From JAVZYK01 sp049699715 (GTDB lineage Archaea; Nanobdellota; Nanobdellia; Pacearchaeales; UBA284), in contig JBNAVB010000003.1 of NCBI GenBank assembly GCA_049699715.1, positions 1 to 58,605 of the forward strand: a stretch of DNA of 58,605 nucleotides, in the 5' to 3' direction. This document shows, one piece after another, positions 1-8,625 of the stretch. Positions within the stretch are counted from its first letter, which is position 1, and each line of letters opens with the position of its first letter. The translations under genes were made by a program, and so were the position numbers. The notes under the pieces are model-generated. The model was not told the origin of the DNA and did no database searches. It was given only the letters and a program-made list of their open reading frames with translations.

Positions 1-44
1 GGGTCGCATTCCTCCTATGCTTGAAAGCATAGGTATCCTGCGAC
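1..44 (+). repeat. Partial copy D of the structured leader/IS-end family
   Basis: The window opens inside a copy of the element seen again at 1417-1574, 8626-8799 and (minus strand) 49033-49198. An outer stem GTCGCA (3-8) pairs with TGCGAC (39-44). An inner stem CCTATGC (14-20) pairs with GCATAGG (27-33) around a TTGAAA loop. Between them lies the conserved internal loop TTCCT/TATCC. The sequence then runs TT-ATG-TAATG, so a minimal ATG-TAA start-stop pair (47-52) overlaps the start codon of the next gene. The 5' part lies outside the window. It could be the right end of an IS200/IS605-type element or a leader RNA derived from one. Confidence 0.65.
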
Positions 45-51
45 TTATGTA

Positions 52-567
52 ATGAATATAATCAAAAACAAGAAAGGCCAAGCAGGGGAGTCGATGGCAG
101 ACTTGTCAGCTGCCGTAATTTTAGTTTTGCTGCTTATTGTTTTCTTTATACTCTCTAACACGTTATGGGCCCGCTCTAGCGTAGACATCAAAAAATTCTC
201 CAGCACTTACTCAAAAATAGATCAAGAACATTTTTCGCTTTATTCATGGCTCCAAAAATCTGTTTTAATCACCTATGAGAATCAAAAGCAGAATATAACA
301 ATCGCTGAGCTCATTATCCTAACGGATTTCGACCGAAGTTATAACTCCCTTCTCAATATAGAAGCAAAAAAAGCCTTCGGAGAAGATTTTGAATTCCAAA
401 TAATCTCCGAAGAAGAGATCACAAGAATAGGTTGGCAACCAGCATTCATCGCAGGTCAGTTTATGCTTATACCTTCGCCAACAATGAAAGGAATTCTATT
501 TTATATTCCATCGCCAACAAAAAACAAACCGATATTCGTAAATATTGCAAAAAAAGAGGTAAAATGA
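52..567 (+). CDS. Membrane-anchored protein with type IV pilin-like N-terminus
   Basis: This 171-residue protein has a short basic N-terminus with KKGQ at residues 7-10, followed directly by a hydrophobic segment at about 18-38. That arrangement resembles an archaeal class III (prepilin-type) signal, which a prepilin peptidase would cut after the glycine. The rest is soluble and should lie outside the cell. I recognise no further domain. The start overlaps the TAA of a preceding ATG-TAA mini-ORF (TAATG). The stop overlaps the next start (ATGA), so the two genes are probably co-translated. A secretion/pilus ATPase at 6242-8533 could serve such a pilin, but that link is inference. Confidence 0.7.
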   Translation: MNIIKNKKGQAGESMADLSAAVILVLLLIVFFILSNTLWARSSVDIKKFSSTYSKIDQEHFSLYSWLQKSVLITYENQKQNITIAELIILTDFDRSYNSLLNIEAKKAFGEDFEFQIISEEEITRIGWQPAFIAGQFMLIPSPTMKGILFYIPSPTKNKPIFVNIAKKEVK

Positions 568-1355
568 ATAAAAGAGCAGTTGCATTCGCATATAGCATTA
601 TAATCGCAATGATAGTCCTTATGTCAGCGGCATGGTATGCGTTTACAACAACTAACAACAAAATCACAGCTGAAGTGACCGCCTTATCGGTATTAAGAAA
701 TTACTACAATGAGCAGGACAGATTTTCAGTTTATCTTGAAGAATCTCAGAAGCTCGCGGCTTCACAGGCATTTTATCAGCTTTTGAAAGATTCTGCAATA
801 GACAAATCGCAAATTTCGTGCAAGATCATTGAGAATGTGATTGTTTGGAGCGACAGCTGCCATCCAGAAGAGGATTTTATTAGAGTTAAATTCATAGAAG
901 ATTACAGATTTTCTTTCAGTAGCCTAATGAAAAATTATCCCAATGAGAAATTCAGGCCAGAATATGCCAACGCGCTTAATGAAGCCATGGACGAAATAAT
1001 CTCTGTGACCACCCCTTTCACTCTTAGCATACAAAAACAAGGCACTTTTGCAACATATACATTTAATTATACCATAGACCCAACCACAAAACTCAATCTA
1101 ACCCTACAATCAATTTATCTCAAAGATTTTGAAGAGCTCTACAATAAAATAAAAGAAGAAAAGAACAAATGTTCTTCCGTAAGCGCAGACTGTTTCAAAA
1201 ACCTCAATTTTGAGCATTGGACTTTTACGACAGAGGATAAAATGTCATATCTTTTGTTCAAATTCAAGACAAAAGGCGCTTTTATTTTCAAAGAGCCTGA
1301 AACAAACGCCCAAAACTTCAAGCCAATCGAATTAAATTTTATAATTGAAAAATAA
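564..1355 (+). CDS. Hypothetical protein with N-terminal membrane anchor
   Basis: This 263-residue protein starts at an ATG that overlaps the previous stop codon (ATGA). It has one hydrophobic segment at about residues 5-28 and a long polar domain predicted outside the membrane. The frame is open upstream to 432 but that extension overlaps the previous gene and is not used here. The soluble domain is rich in aromatic and charged residues and contains several cysteines. I do not recognise the family. Coupling to a pilin-like protein suggests a surface-appendage or secretion role, which is unproven. Confidence 0.65.
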   Translation: MNKRAVAFAYSIIIAMIVLMSAAWYAFTTTNNKITAEVTALSVLRNYYNEQDRFSVYLEESQKLAASQAFYQLLKDSAIDKSQISCKIIENVIVWSDSCHPEEDFIRVKFIEDYRFSFSSLMKNYPNEKFRPEYANALNEAMDEIISVTTPFTLSIQKQGTFATYTFNYTIDPTTKLNLTLQSIYLKDFEELYNKIKEEKNKCSSVSADCFKNLNFEHWTFTTEDKMSYLLFKFKTKGAFIFKEPETNAQNFKPIELNFIIEK

Positions 1356-1374
1356 CCAATTGATTGCATAAAAA

Positions 1375-1383
1375 TTTAAAAAC
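1375..1383 (+). promoter_or_regulatory. Probable TATA box for the RPA transcript
   Basis: TTTAAAAAC at 1375-1383 is a good archaeal TATA box. Transcription would start near 1400-1408. The RPA mRNA would then carry a leader of about 175 nt that includes the whole 158-nt repeat, unlike the leaderless genes common in this window. Confidence 0.45.
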
Positions 1384-1416
1384 AAACCTTTCTTTTTTAA
1401 GAGGAATAATTTAAAA

Positions 1417-1574
1417 GAGATCATGAATAAAAATGTTACAAAGAATTCCAAGGTTGAGAAGAATAGAGGGCAACATCAGCCCTCTTTCTTTTAACGAGAT
1501 TCAGAAATTAATTCAGAAATTAAATTTAGTGGAAGAAGGCAATTCCTCTCTCGCTAAAACCGAGGTATCCTTGC
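1417..1574 (+). repeat. Structured leader/IS-end element, copy A (exact 158-bp duplicate of copy B)
   Basis: These 158 bases are identical to 8642-8799. Inside are a hairpin AGAGGGC-(AACATCA)-GCCCTCT and a terminal hairpin where GCAA pairs with TTGC around the TTCCT/TATCC internal loop and a CTCG/CGAG inner stem. The block ends 7 nt before the RPA start codon. It contains a 23-codon ATG ORF (1423-1494) that is not kept in copy C, so RNA structure looks more important than coding. Unlike copy B, it has no left-end hairpin upstream. IS200/IS605 right ends have a similar hairpin form, so it may be a domesticated transposon end. Confidence 0.7.
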
Positions 1575-1581
1575 ATTAGAA

Positions 1582-2553
1582 ATGATTCAAGCAACTTATC
1601 AACAGTTGATAGAAAGAATTTCTAGATTAAGCGGTTTAGAGCTCAACGAAATCCAAAGGAGGGTTGAAGCAAAGAAAGCAAAATTAAGTGGATTAATCAG
1701 TGACGAAGGCGCCGCACAAGTCGTAGCGGCCGAGCTGGGCATTTCTTTTGATAAACAGAAATTCAAGATAATTGATTTGCTTATAGGAATGAAAAAAATC
1801 CAAGTCGTTGGCAAAGTTCTTGAGATTTATCCTATAAGGAAATATAAGAGGGCAGAGCATGAAGGGGAGATTGGCTCGATGCTTATAGCTGATGAGACTT
1901 CTGCAGTTCGTGTTGTTCTATGGGACACTAACCATATAGAACTCATAAAAAATAACACAATCCAAAAGGATTCTGTAATTGAGATAAAAAATGCCGATGT
2001 TCGTGGTACTACAGCAAAAGAGATTCATCTTAATTCTACATCAGAAATATCTCTCAGTGATGCCAAGATTGAAAAAATCAAAATTGAATTAGAGAAACCG
2101 AGGATGGCAAAGCTCTCTGAGCTTAAAAACGGCGAGCAAGCCAGTATCCGTGGCAATATAGTCCAGTTATTTCAGCCAGCATTTTTCTCGGTTTGCCCAG
2201 AGTGCAACATGAAAGTTTCATTCGAAGGGAACAAGGCAGTGTGCGTAAGACATGGCGCGATTATTCCATCAAAGCGCGCGATTCTTAATATGGTAATTGA
2301 TGATGGCTCAGATAACATAAGGGCAATGGCTTTCAGTGAGAATATCGCAAAATTCTTGAAAATCAGTGACGATGAAGTGTTGAACTTAGAAAATCCTCAA
2401 TTTTTCCTTAGCAAAAAAGCCGAGTTGCTTGGAACTGAATGGATTTTTTCTGGGCGTTCAAGAAAAAATATCTTGTTCAACCGCAGCGAGTTTGTTATTA
2501 ATTCTCTCCAAGAATCCCAGCCGGAAGAAATAATAAAGGAGTTGAGCGAATAA
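1582..2553 (+). CDS. rpa: Replication protein A-like single-stranded DNA-binding protein
   Basis: This 323-residue protein binds and protects single-stranded DNA in replication and repair. The N-terminal helical region (about 1-57, with LSGLISDEGAAQVVA) is typical of archaeal RPA. One OB fold lies at about 70-150. A second, at about 178-300, contains a zinc-finger-like set C205, C208, C221 and H224. The normal family N-terminus supports the ATG at 1582. This start lies only 7 nt after repeat A and has no ribosome binding site. radA follows on the same strand from its own promoter, consistent with a recombination/repair neighbourhood. Confidence 0.9.
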   Translation: MIQATYQQLIERISRLSGLELNEIQRRVEAKKAKLSGLISDEGAAQVVAAELGISFDKQKFKIIDLLIGMKKIQVVGKVLEIYPIRKYKRAEHEGEIGSMLIADETSAVRVVLWDTNHIELIKNNTIQKDSVIEIKNADVRGTTAKEIHLNSTSEISLSDAKIEKIKIELEKPRMAKLSELKNGEQASIRGNIVQLFQPAFFSVCPECNMKVSFEGNKAVCVRHGAIIPSKRAILNMVIDDGSDNIRAMAFSENIAKFLKISDDEVLNLENPQFFLSKKAELLGTEWIFSGRSRKNILFNRSEFVINSLQESQPEEIIKELSE

Positions 2554-2588
2554 AGCAATTCTAAAGCATATCTTTCACTGGAATAATC

Positions 2589-2597
2589 TTTATAAAA
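2589..2597 (+). promoter_or_regulatory. TATA box of radA
   Basis: TTTATAAAA is centred about 25 nt upstream of the radA ATG, so the transcript should be leaderless. This TATA-to-ATG spacing recurs for several genes in the window. Confidence 0.7.
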
Positions 2598-2617
2598 GTC
2601 AACTCTCTTGTTAAGAT

Positions 2618-3607
2618 ATGGCTAAGGAAAAAAAAGAGAAAGAAAGTAAGGGCATGGATGAATTGAGGCTGACTGATTTGCCTGGAATCGGGCCAACAAC
2701 AGCGACAAAACTTGAAGAAGCGGGCTATAGCGACTTGATGGCAATCGCAGTCATGACCCCATCTGATTTGAGTGCAGTGGCGGATTTGGGAGAAGCTGTC
2801 GCAAGAAAGGCTATTTTAGCCGCACGAAAGATGCTCCATCTCGAGTTCGAAGACGCAACAGAATACATGAAAAAACGCGAACAAGTCTTCAAGATTACAA
2901 CAGGCTCAAAAAATCTCGATGCGCTACTCGGAGGGGGGGTTGAGACAGGCGCGATTACAGAGGCTGCCGGAGCTTTTGGTTGCGGCAAAACTCAGATAGG
3001 CCATTGTCTCGCAATCAATGTTCAACTTCCAAAAGAACAGGGCGGCGCGGAAGGTAAAGCTGTTTACATAGACACAGAAAGCACTTTCAGGCCAGACAGG
3101 ATAAAACAAATTGCTTTAGCGAAAGGCCTCGATCCAGAAATTGTCCTCAAGAATATTTTCGTAGCAAGAGCTTTCAATGCAGATCATCAGATTTTGCTTG
3201 TTGATAAAGTTACAGAGCTCATAAAAAATGGAGAGCCTATTAAATTGATAATCGTAGATTCATTGATGGCCCACTTCCGTGCTGAGTTTGCCGGGAGAGG
3301 CATGCTTGCAGACAGACAGCAAAAAATTAACAAACATCTTCACAATTTAATGAGGCTCGCAGAGGCCCACAACATAGCGATATACATCACAAACCAAGTC
3401 ATGGCTAACCCTGCCATAATGTTCGGCGATCCAACAACTCCCATAGGCGGCCATATAGTTGCGCATGGCTCGACTTACAGGATATATTTAAGAAAGGGAA
3501 AAAAAGATTCAAGAGTCGCAAAAATGATTGACTCTCCGAACCTGCCCGAGTCAGAAACAATTTTCTTCATCACAGCAAAAGGTATAGAAGATGGTGAGCT
3601 AAAATAA
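2618..3607 (+). CDS. radA: DNA repair and recombination protein RadA
   Basis: RadA is the archaeal RecA/Rad51 recombinase that forms filaments on single-stranded DNA and drives strand exchange. The 329-residue length is normal. A helix-hairpin-helix (LPGIGPTTATKL, 21-32) is followed by the ATPase core. Walker A is GAFGCGKT (118-125), a slight variant of the usual GEFGSGKT. Walker B is LIIVDS (210-215), followed by the conserved AEFAGRG region. No intein interrupts it. The start is set by the TATA box 25 nt upstream. RPA lies just upstream and a Cas4/RecB-like nuclease lies convergent downstream. Confidence 0.97.
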   Translation: MAKEKKEKESKGMDELRLTDLPGIGPTTATKLEEAGYSDLMAIAVMTPSDLSAVADLGEAVARKAILAARKMLHLEFEDATEYMKKREQVFKITTGSKNLDALLGGGVETGAITEAAGAFGCGKTQIGHCLAINVQLPKEQGGAEGKAVYIDTESTFRPDRIKQIALAKGLDPEIVLKNIFVARAFNADHQILLVDKVTELIKNGEPIKLIIVDSLMAHFRAEFAGRGMLADRQQKINKHLHNLMRLAEAHNIAIYITNQVMANPAIMFGDPTTPIGGHIVAHGSTYRIYLRKGKKDSRVAKMIDSPNLPESETIFFITAKGIEDGELK

Positions 3608-3638
3608 TTTTGAAAAATTTTGAGATAATTAACTTTAG

Positions 3639-4691
3639 TCATTGACTTGGAGCTCTTTCTTTGTCATTATTCATTTCCTGGGTTTTTCTGATATTTGTCT
3701 TTGAATAAAGTGTTCTTTGGATTGCAACAATCTTGTTTTCTTCTCGGGGTACAGAATCTCCAAATAGTTTTATTTGATATTCTCTGGCAGTTCGTCCGCT
3801 CAGTTTTTTGGTTAATTCATCGCATTTTTGGCTAATCTCGCAATGGTCGCACAGCCTCCCGCGTTCAGGGAAAACATTTCCGGATTCGAACTGTTGTTCC
3901 ATGCCTTTTATCATCTCCATAAAATCGTAGAAATTAATATCGTTTCTCTTCATCGGATAGATTTCATCTTTCATGATAAGCAGATATTCCAAGGCTATTT
4001 TGTCGCTCAAATAAATTGGATTACCCCCCCATTGTTTTGCTTCTTCTTCTGAAACTCCAATAGATTTTGCGAATTCCTTGTCTTTATTGCACAAACATCC
4101 CAAGGCAAGAGCATACAATGTAAATTGAGGGTCATATTTCAATTTCATATCGCCAGGAACTCTATGTCCAGATTTTATGTCTCTTATTTTTGGCCCGTAT
4201 AGAATTGAGTCAATTCTCCCGTTGAAAAAATGCCCGTTAATTTCAAATATCGGAATCTTATATTCAATATGGATTGGTGCGGGTTCTTTTGAAAGTCGTT
4301 CATACATCTTATAACACATTTGCCATATTTCTTCTCTGATTATCCAAGGCTCGGCTTCATTTTTCCATTTTATTTGTTTGCCTTGGATAGTTCCATTAGC
4401 CACAATGAAATTCCACCATCCCCCTTTTCTCCCTCTGCCTTCTTCATTCTTCTTGCCAGCGATTACATTTGCAAAATCCTCTGCAGAGCGGAATCTTATT
4501 TGATATAATTTGGTTTGTTTATCTTTTTTGTAGAGATATTCTGCAGCTTTATGCATTATAATTCCTTTAGCCATATCGCCGGTAACAGGTTTTTGAATGC
4601 CCATAAAATGTATCAAGAAATACTTGTACGGGCAGTAAGTTGCTTCATCAATATTTGTAGGATTCCAAACATATTTCGGCTTAGATTGCAT
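3639..4691 (-). CDS. Cas4/RecB-like PD-(D/E)XK nuclease with Fe-S cysteines
   Basis: This 350-residue protein is a predicted DNA nuclease. The core has H47, then D161 (GRIDSIL) and D171-I-K173 (RDIKSGHR), and a Q189-containing helix typical of RecB-family enzymes. One N-terminal cysteine (C20, in CPYKYF) and three C-terminal ones (C281, C284, C290) match the four-cysteine iron-sulfur layout of Cas4 and AddB. No CRISPR array or other cas gene is visible. Convergence with radA suggests a role in DNA end processing rather than CRISPR adaptation, but this is inferred. Confidence 0.8.
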   Translation of the reverse strand: MQSKPKYVWNPTNIDEATYCPYKYFLIHFMGIQKPVTGDMAKGIIMHKAAEYLYKKDKQTKLYQIRFRSAEDFANVIAGKKNEEGRGRKGGWWNFIVANGTIQGKQIKWKNEAEPWIIREEIWQMCYKMYERLSKEPAPIHIEYKIPIFEINGHFFNGRIDSILYGPKIRDIKSGHRVPGDMKLKYDPQFTLYALALGCLCNKDKEFAKSIGVSEEEAKQWGGNPIYLSDKIALEYLLIMKDEIYPMKRNDINFYDFMEMIKGMEQQFESGNVFPERGRLCDHCEISQKCDELTKKLSGRTAREYQIKLFGDSVPREENKIVAIQRTLYSKTNIRKTQEMNNDKERAPSQ

Positions 4692-4754
4692 TGAGAAACC
4701 AGGAACAAGAAACTTATAAAATTAGTTGTGAAAAAAAATAACTATTATATCACT

Positions 4755-5642
4755 TCATTTCTTCTTTCTTTTTATTTCTTCAGTTTTCGCAACAATCTTT
4801 TTCAATTTTGCGATTTTAGCTTTAGTTCCCGGAGTTCTAGTTTTTTTGGTCTTTATTTCTTCGCTAACATCTCTCAATTCTTTCACTGATGAAACCAATG
4901 GTTGCAAAATCTGTGAGAACGCGCTCTGCAAAGCCTGTATTTCTGTATTCAAACTTTCAATTTTTGAGCTATACTGATTGACTTGGCTCATAATCCCTAA
5001 TTGAACTTTGTCAAATGCAATCTCGAGTTTTTTCATGCGCTCTTCTACTTGTTTGAGCTTTGATTCAATATGTTTCTTTAATTCTGAAACATCGCCTATT
5101 TTCTCGCGGAACTCTTCCCATTTCTCGTTGATGACCTCTTCAACAAGCTCTTCAACAACCTCGGTTCCTGCTGGCGCAATAGCAGGCGCAACAGCCTCGT
5201 AGGGAGAAGGATATGCTTCATAGCCCGTCTGAGGCACTGGCGCATATTCTTCCTCTGCTCCTGGCGCAGGGGCCCCCACAAGAGCCTCTGGTGCATAACT
5301 TTCTTCAGGAGCTTCCTCTTGCTCCATTATCGAAGGTATCATCTCCTCGCCAGGAACTGCAGCTTCTTCCTCTATAATTTCACTTGGAACTTCTGCTTCT
5401 GGCGCCTCTTCATATTCGCCTGGCGCGGGCGCTTCTTCTTCTAATTCGCCAATTTCTCCTCCGTACTCTTCTTCCATGCCAGCAGTCCTTGCAAGTTCAA
5501 GTTTAACCTTGGCTTGGTTAATTGCATCATTAATCTCTGTTGAGCTGTAGCCTTCGCTTCTCAGATACTTTATGATGTCAGCATCGGTGTAGCCTTGTCT
5601 ACTCAGCTTCAAAACTTCATTCACAGGAACTTTTTTTGCCAT
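4755..5642 (-). CDS. Hypothetical protein: UBA-like N-terminus, acidic linker, coiled coil
   Basis: This 295-residue protein has three parts. Residues 1-50 form a small helical unit (GYTDADIIKYLRSEGYSS) resembling a UBA or CUE-like fold. Residues about 55-160 are a low-complexity linker rich in Glu, Ala and Pro. Residues about 160-285 are coiled coil ending in a basic Lys-rich tail. It is encoded 14 nt downstream of another coiled-coil protein, so both probably share a transcript. The pair is divergent from the secretion ATPase at 6242. They could be structural partners, as ArlC/D/E are for the archaellum, but I see no clear homology. Confidence 0.6.
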   Translation of the reverse strand: MAKKVPVNEVLKLSRQGYTDADIIKYLRSEGYSSTEINDAINQAKVKLELARTAGMEEEYGGEIGELEEEAPAPGEYEEAPEAEVPSEIIEEEAAVPGEEMIPSIMEQEEAPEESYAPEALVGAPAPGAEEEYAPVPQTGYEAYPSPYEAVAPAIAPAGTEVVEELVEEVINEKWEEFREKIGDVSELKKHIESKLKQVEERMKKLEIAFDKVQLGIMSQVNQYSSKIESLNTEIQALQSAFSQILQPLVSSVKELRDVSEEIKTKKTRTPGTKAKIAKLKKIVAKTEEIKRKKK

Positions 5643-5656
5643 TTTTACTCTATTTT

Positions 5657-6049
5657 TTACTCTTCTACTTCAATAATCTCGCCTCGTTTACTTTTCACCA
5701 TCTTGCTCACAATCCTCTTGACATCGTCTTCTGTGGCATACTTGAGAGGCTCGAACATCTTCATAGAACGCTCCAAAACTTTTAACTCTTCCTTACGCGC
5801 AAGCTCAGCGCTTTCGCTGATAATATGTTCAACAGCCTCTTTTAACCGGTCAATTTCATCTCTTAAGCCAGAAATATCGTCCTTGATAAGCGTTAACTCT
5901 TTGTTCAGTCGGTCATTTTGTCTTAGTATAGTTTGGCTTACGACAGCCATCCTTTCCTTAAGTAGTCTCATATTTTCTTCCAAATCATTCATCCTTGTGC
6001 TAAAATCCGCGAGAAGTGCTGATACAGCCCCCAATTCTTGATTGTCCAT
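5657..6049 (-). CDS. Coiled-coil protein, function unknown
   Basis: This 130-residue protein is almost entirely predicted coiled coil (about residues 15-85), followed by a small C-terminal helical part (LKYATEDDVKRIVSKMVKSKRG). There is no signal peptide or membrane segment. A TATA-like TATAAAC sits just upstream on the minus strand. It leads a two-gene unit with the next coiled-coil protein and is divergent from the pilus/secretion ATPase, which suggests a shared machine. No family is recognised. Confidence 0.6.
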   Translation of the reverse strand: MDNQELGAVSALLADFSTRMNDLEENMRLLKERMAVVSQTILRQNDRLNKELTLIKDDISGLRDEIDRLKEAVEHIISESAELARKEELKVLERSMKMFEPLKYATEDDVKRIVSKMVKSKRGEIIEVEE

Positions 6050-6180
6050 TTTATAGCTCTTTTGTTTATAGAAAAAAAGGAATTTTGATTTAAATATTTA
6101 ACTTAATCCCATATTGAAAAGAAGCAAAAAGAATTAGAAAGAACTAAAGAGAAACACAAAAATTAAAAACAGCTCCTTCG

Positions 6181-6209
6181 TTATAAAGGAGTTATAAACT
6201 TATAAAAAA
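6181..6209 (+). promoter_or_regulatory. Three stacked TATA-like boxes upstream of the secretion ATPase
   Basis: TTATAAAG, TTATAAAC and TTATAAAA follow one another within 29 nt. The last (6200-6209) would start transcription near 6225-6232, leaving a short leader before the ATG at 6242. Confidence 0.5.
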
Positions 6210-6241
6210 GGAGTCATGATAAACTGTAGTAAAAAAAGAAA

Positions 6242-8533
6242 ATGATGTTTAAAGAGGGTACTCAATTATATTCTTATGAGGTTGTGCGCGAGGGCGGACA
6301 GGATGTTATGTATGTTAATTATCTAGGCGCGGCTTTTGTCCCTAGCATCGCTGATTTGCCCATCGTCATGGCCAGAACAATAGACTATTTAACAGAATCT
6401 CCAAGTGTTACAAGGATTGTGTTTGTGCAGCAGAGGAACTATAGCTATGATTTCCATGAAGTCACAATGCTCAACGAAATAGCTCAGCTCTACACTCATT
6501 TGATAAAACAAGAGAAAGTTCTTTCAGCCACAACTCTTGAGCCGTATAAATGCAAGAAGCATTTAGCTCAACGCTACGAGGCCATGCGCTATCTAATTTT
6601 AACATTGTTGAAACAGGATCCAATTGGTTGTTATGTAGAAACAAAAAGATTATTGCACGAAGAGAGAATAGCAGCCAAAGGGTTGTCTCAAGCCGAGCTC
6701 ACTTGCGAAAATCATTACATAAGGCTTCTGACAAAAATTGTTGCGATGCTAGACAATTTAACATTAATAAAAGAGGTAAAAGATAGGATAGAAGGCTACA
6801 AGTTAGGCGACAGAAGCCTTTACATTGAATTGTTCAGGCCAGAAATAGTCCCGAATTTCACTTTCACGAGGCTTATGGCAGCAATGCCCACGGAAGCAGA
6901 GATTGTCGATGAGTATGAAGTCGGCCCAGAGCATGACAAAAGCTCTGTAACAATCTTGAAAATTCCAAATTCAACAAAATATGTTTATCATCTAACTGCT
7001 CCTGAGTTCACTTTGAATGAAGATTTACAATCTTTAGTGAACTTAGCAAGAAATGTGTTGCTCGAGCATAAGCCAAAAGCAGAAGAGTTCACTGATCCCA
7101 CCCGCATAAGACAAGTTTTTTTTAACATAGCCAGGGACCTTTTGCAAGAACTGAGTGAAACAAAAAGAATTGCTCTTAACTATAGACAGCTTAACAAACT
7201 CGCTACTATTCTTGTGAGGCACACCATAGGCTTCGGCCTTATCGAAGTTCTTTTACAGGATGAAAAACTTCAAGATATAATGGTTAATGCCCCTGCCGGT
7301 GCTGTCCCAATATTTGTTAGGCATCAAGATTATGATGAATGCGACACTAATATCATCCCAAGTCAGGAAGACACCGAATCATGGGCCGCGAAGTTTAGAA
7401 TGATGTCTGGCCGCGCGCTTGATGAAGCTAACCCTGTGCTTGACACAGAGCTCATCATTGGCACATCCCGTGCAAGAGTTGCTATAATCCAACAGCCGTT
7501 ATCGCCTTATGGTTTAGCTTATGCACTTAGAAGACACAGAGAAAAACCCTGGACATTGCCATTGTACATAAAAAATCGTATGATTAATTCGCTAACCGCG
7601 GGCTTATTGTCCTTTCTTATTGACGGTTCAAGAACAATGTTGATAGCAGGGACTCGAAGCTCAGGTAAAACCTCATTGTTAGGGGCCTGTATGCTGGAAA
7701 TTATGCCGCGCTTTAGGATTATTGTGTGTGAAGGAACTATGGAGTTGCCTGTAGATTCATTTAGGAATATGGGATATGACATATTGAGGATGAAAGTTCG
7801 CGAGGCTCTAACAAGAGAAAGCTCTGAACTTAGCGCAGCCGAGGGTATTAGAACGAGCTTGCGTTTAGGAGATTCTAGTTTGATTGTTGGCGAGGTGAGA
7901 AGTGAAGAGGCTTTAAGCTTGTACGAAGCAATGAGAGTTGGTGCATTAGCAAATGTTGTCGCAGGAACAATTCATGGAGCGTCGCCTTATGGTGTCTTCG
8001 ATAGAGTTGTTAATGACTTGAAAGTTCCTGCTACAAGTTTTAAAGCAACGGACATAATTGTTATAGCAAACCCCATTAAAAGCCCTGATGGATTACATAG
8101 ATGGCGCCGAGTTCTTCAGTTAGCGGAAGTCAGAAAACACTGGACATTGGACCCTACAACAGAACACGGTTTTGTAGATTTGATGAGATATGATGTTACT
8201 AAAGACGAGCTTATCGCTACAGATGACTTACTTAATGGCGAGTCAGAAGTGCTTAAAGATATCGCCGGCCAAGTTAAAGGCTGGGCAGGTTCGTGGGACG
8301 CGGTTTGGGACAATATTCTTTTAAGAGCAAAAATCAAACAAGCGATAGTTGAAGCAAGCATTAAGGCCAAAGATGCAAACTTGCTCGAAGCCCCTTTTGT
8401 AGTTAAATGTAATAATGCTTTCCATGAAATAAGCGACAAGGTAAGGCAAGAGATAGGGGTGCCCCAAGGCAAGCGCGTTTTCAAGGAATGGCAAGTATGG
8501 CTAGAACATGAACTCAAGAGAAAGAAATTGTGA
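6242..8533 (+). CDS. Type II/IV secretion or pilus assembly ATPase (GspE/TadA family)
   Basis: This 763-residue ATPase would power export or assembly of pilin-like filaments at the cytoplasmic membrane face. Walker A is AGTRSSGKTS (about 469-478), the acidic Walker B region is SSLIVGEVRS (about 543-552), and the His box is AGTIHGAS (about 573-580). The roughly 230 N-terminal residues are an additional domain, as seen in long archaeal members. No TadC-like membrane platform, prepilin peptidase or archaellum gene is adjacent. Nearby candidates for the same system are the pilin-like protein at 52-567 and two divergent coiled-coil proteins. Confidence 0.9.
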   Translation: MMFKEGTQLYSYEVVREGGQDVMYVNYLGAAFVPSIADLPIVMARTIDYLTESPSVTRIVFVQQRNYSYDFHEVTMLNEIAQLYTHLIKQEKVLSATTLEPYKCKKHLAQRYEAMRYLILTLLKQDPIGCYVETKRLLHEERIAAKGLSQAELTCENHYIRLLTKIVAMLDNLTLIKEVKDRIEGYKLGDRSLYIELFRPEIVPNFTFTRLMAAMPTEAEIVDEYEVGPEHDKSSVTILKIPNSTKYVYHLTAPEFTLNEDLQSLVNLARNVLLEHKPKAEEFTDPTRIRQVFFNIARDLLQELSETKRIALNYRQLNKLATILVRHTIGFGLIEVLLQDEKLQDIMVNAPAGAVPIFVRHQDYDECDTNIIPSQEDTESWAAKFRMMSGRALDEANPVLDTELIIGTSRARVAIIQQPLSPYGLAYALRRHREKPWTLPLYIKNRMINSLTAGLLSFLIDGSRTMLIAGTRSSGKTSLLGACMLEIMPRFRIIVCEGTMELPVDSFRNMGYDILRMKVREALTRESSELSAAEGIRTSLRLGDSSLIVGEVRSEEALSLYEAMRVGALANVVAGTIHGASPYGVFDRVVNDLKVPATSFKATDIIVIANPIKSPDGLHRWRRVLQLAEVRKHWTLDPTTEHGFVDLMRYDVTKDELIATDDLLNGESEVLKDIAGQVKGWAGSWDAVWDNILLRAKIKQAIVEASIKAKDANLLEAPFVVKCNNAFHEISDKVRQEIGVPQGKRVFKEWQVWLEHELKRKKL

Positions 8534-8625
8534 AGGCAACAAATATAGAAATATAGTTTAGAGTATAGAAAAATAAATAAAAGGGTTTTGTTGTATATTA
8601 TAGTCATATATTATCAAATGAATCA

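Noticed and set aside
1423..1494. A 23-codon frame inside copies A and B (MNKNVTKNSKVEKNRGQHQPSFF).
   Set aside because: It is identical in A and B only because the DNA is identical. The frame is interrupted in the diverged copy C, while the hairpins are kept.
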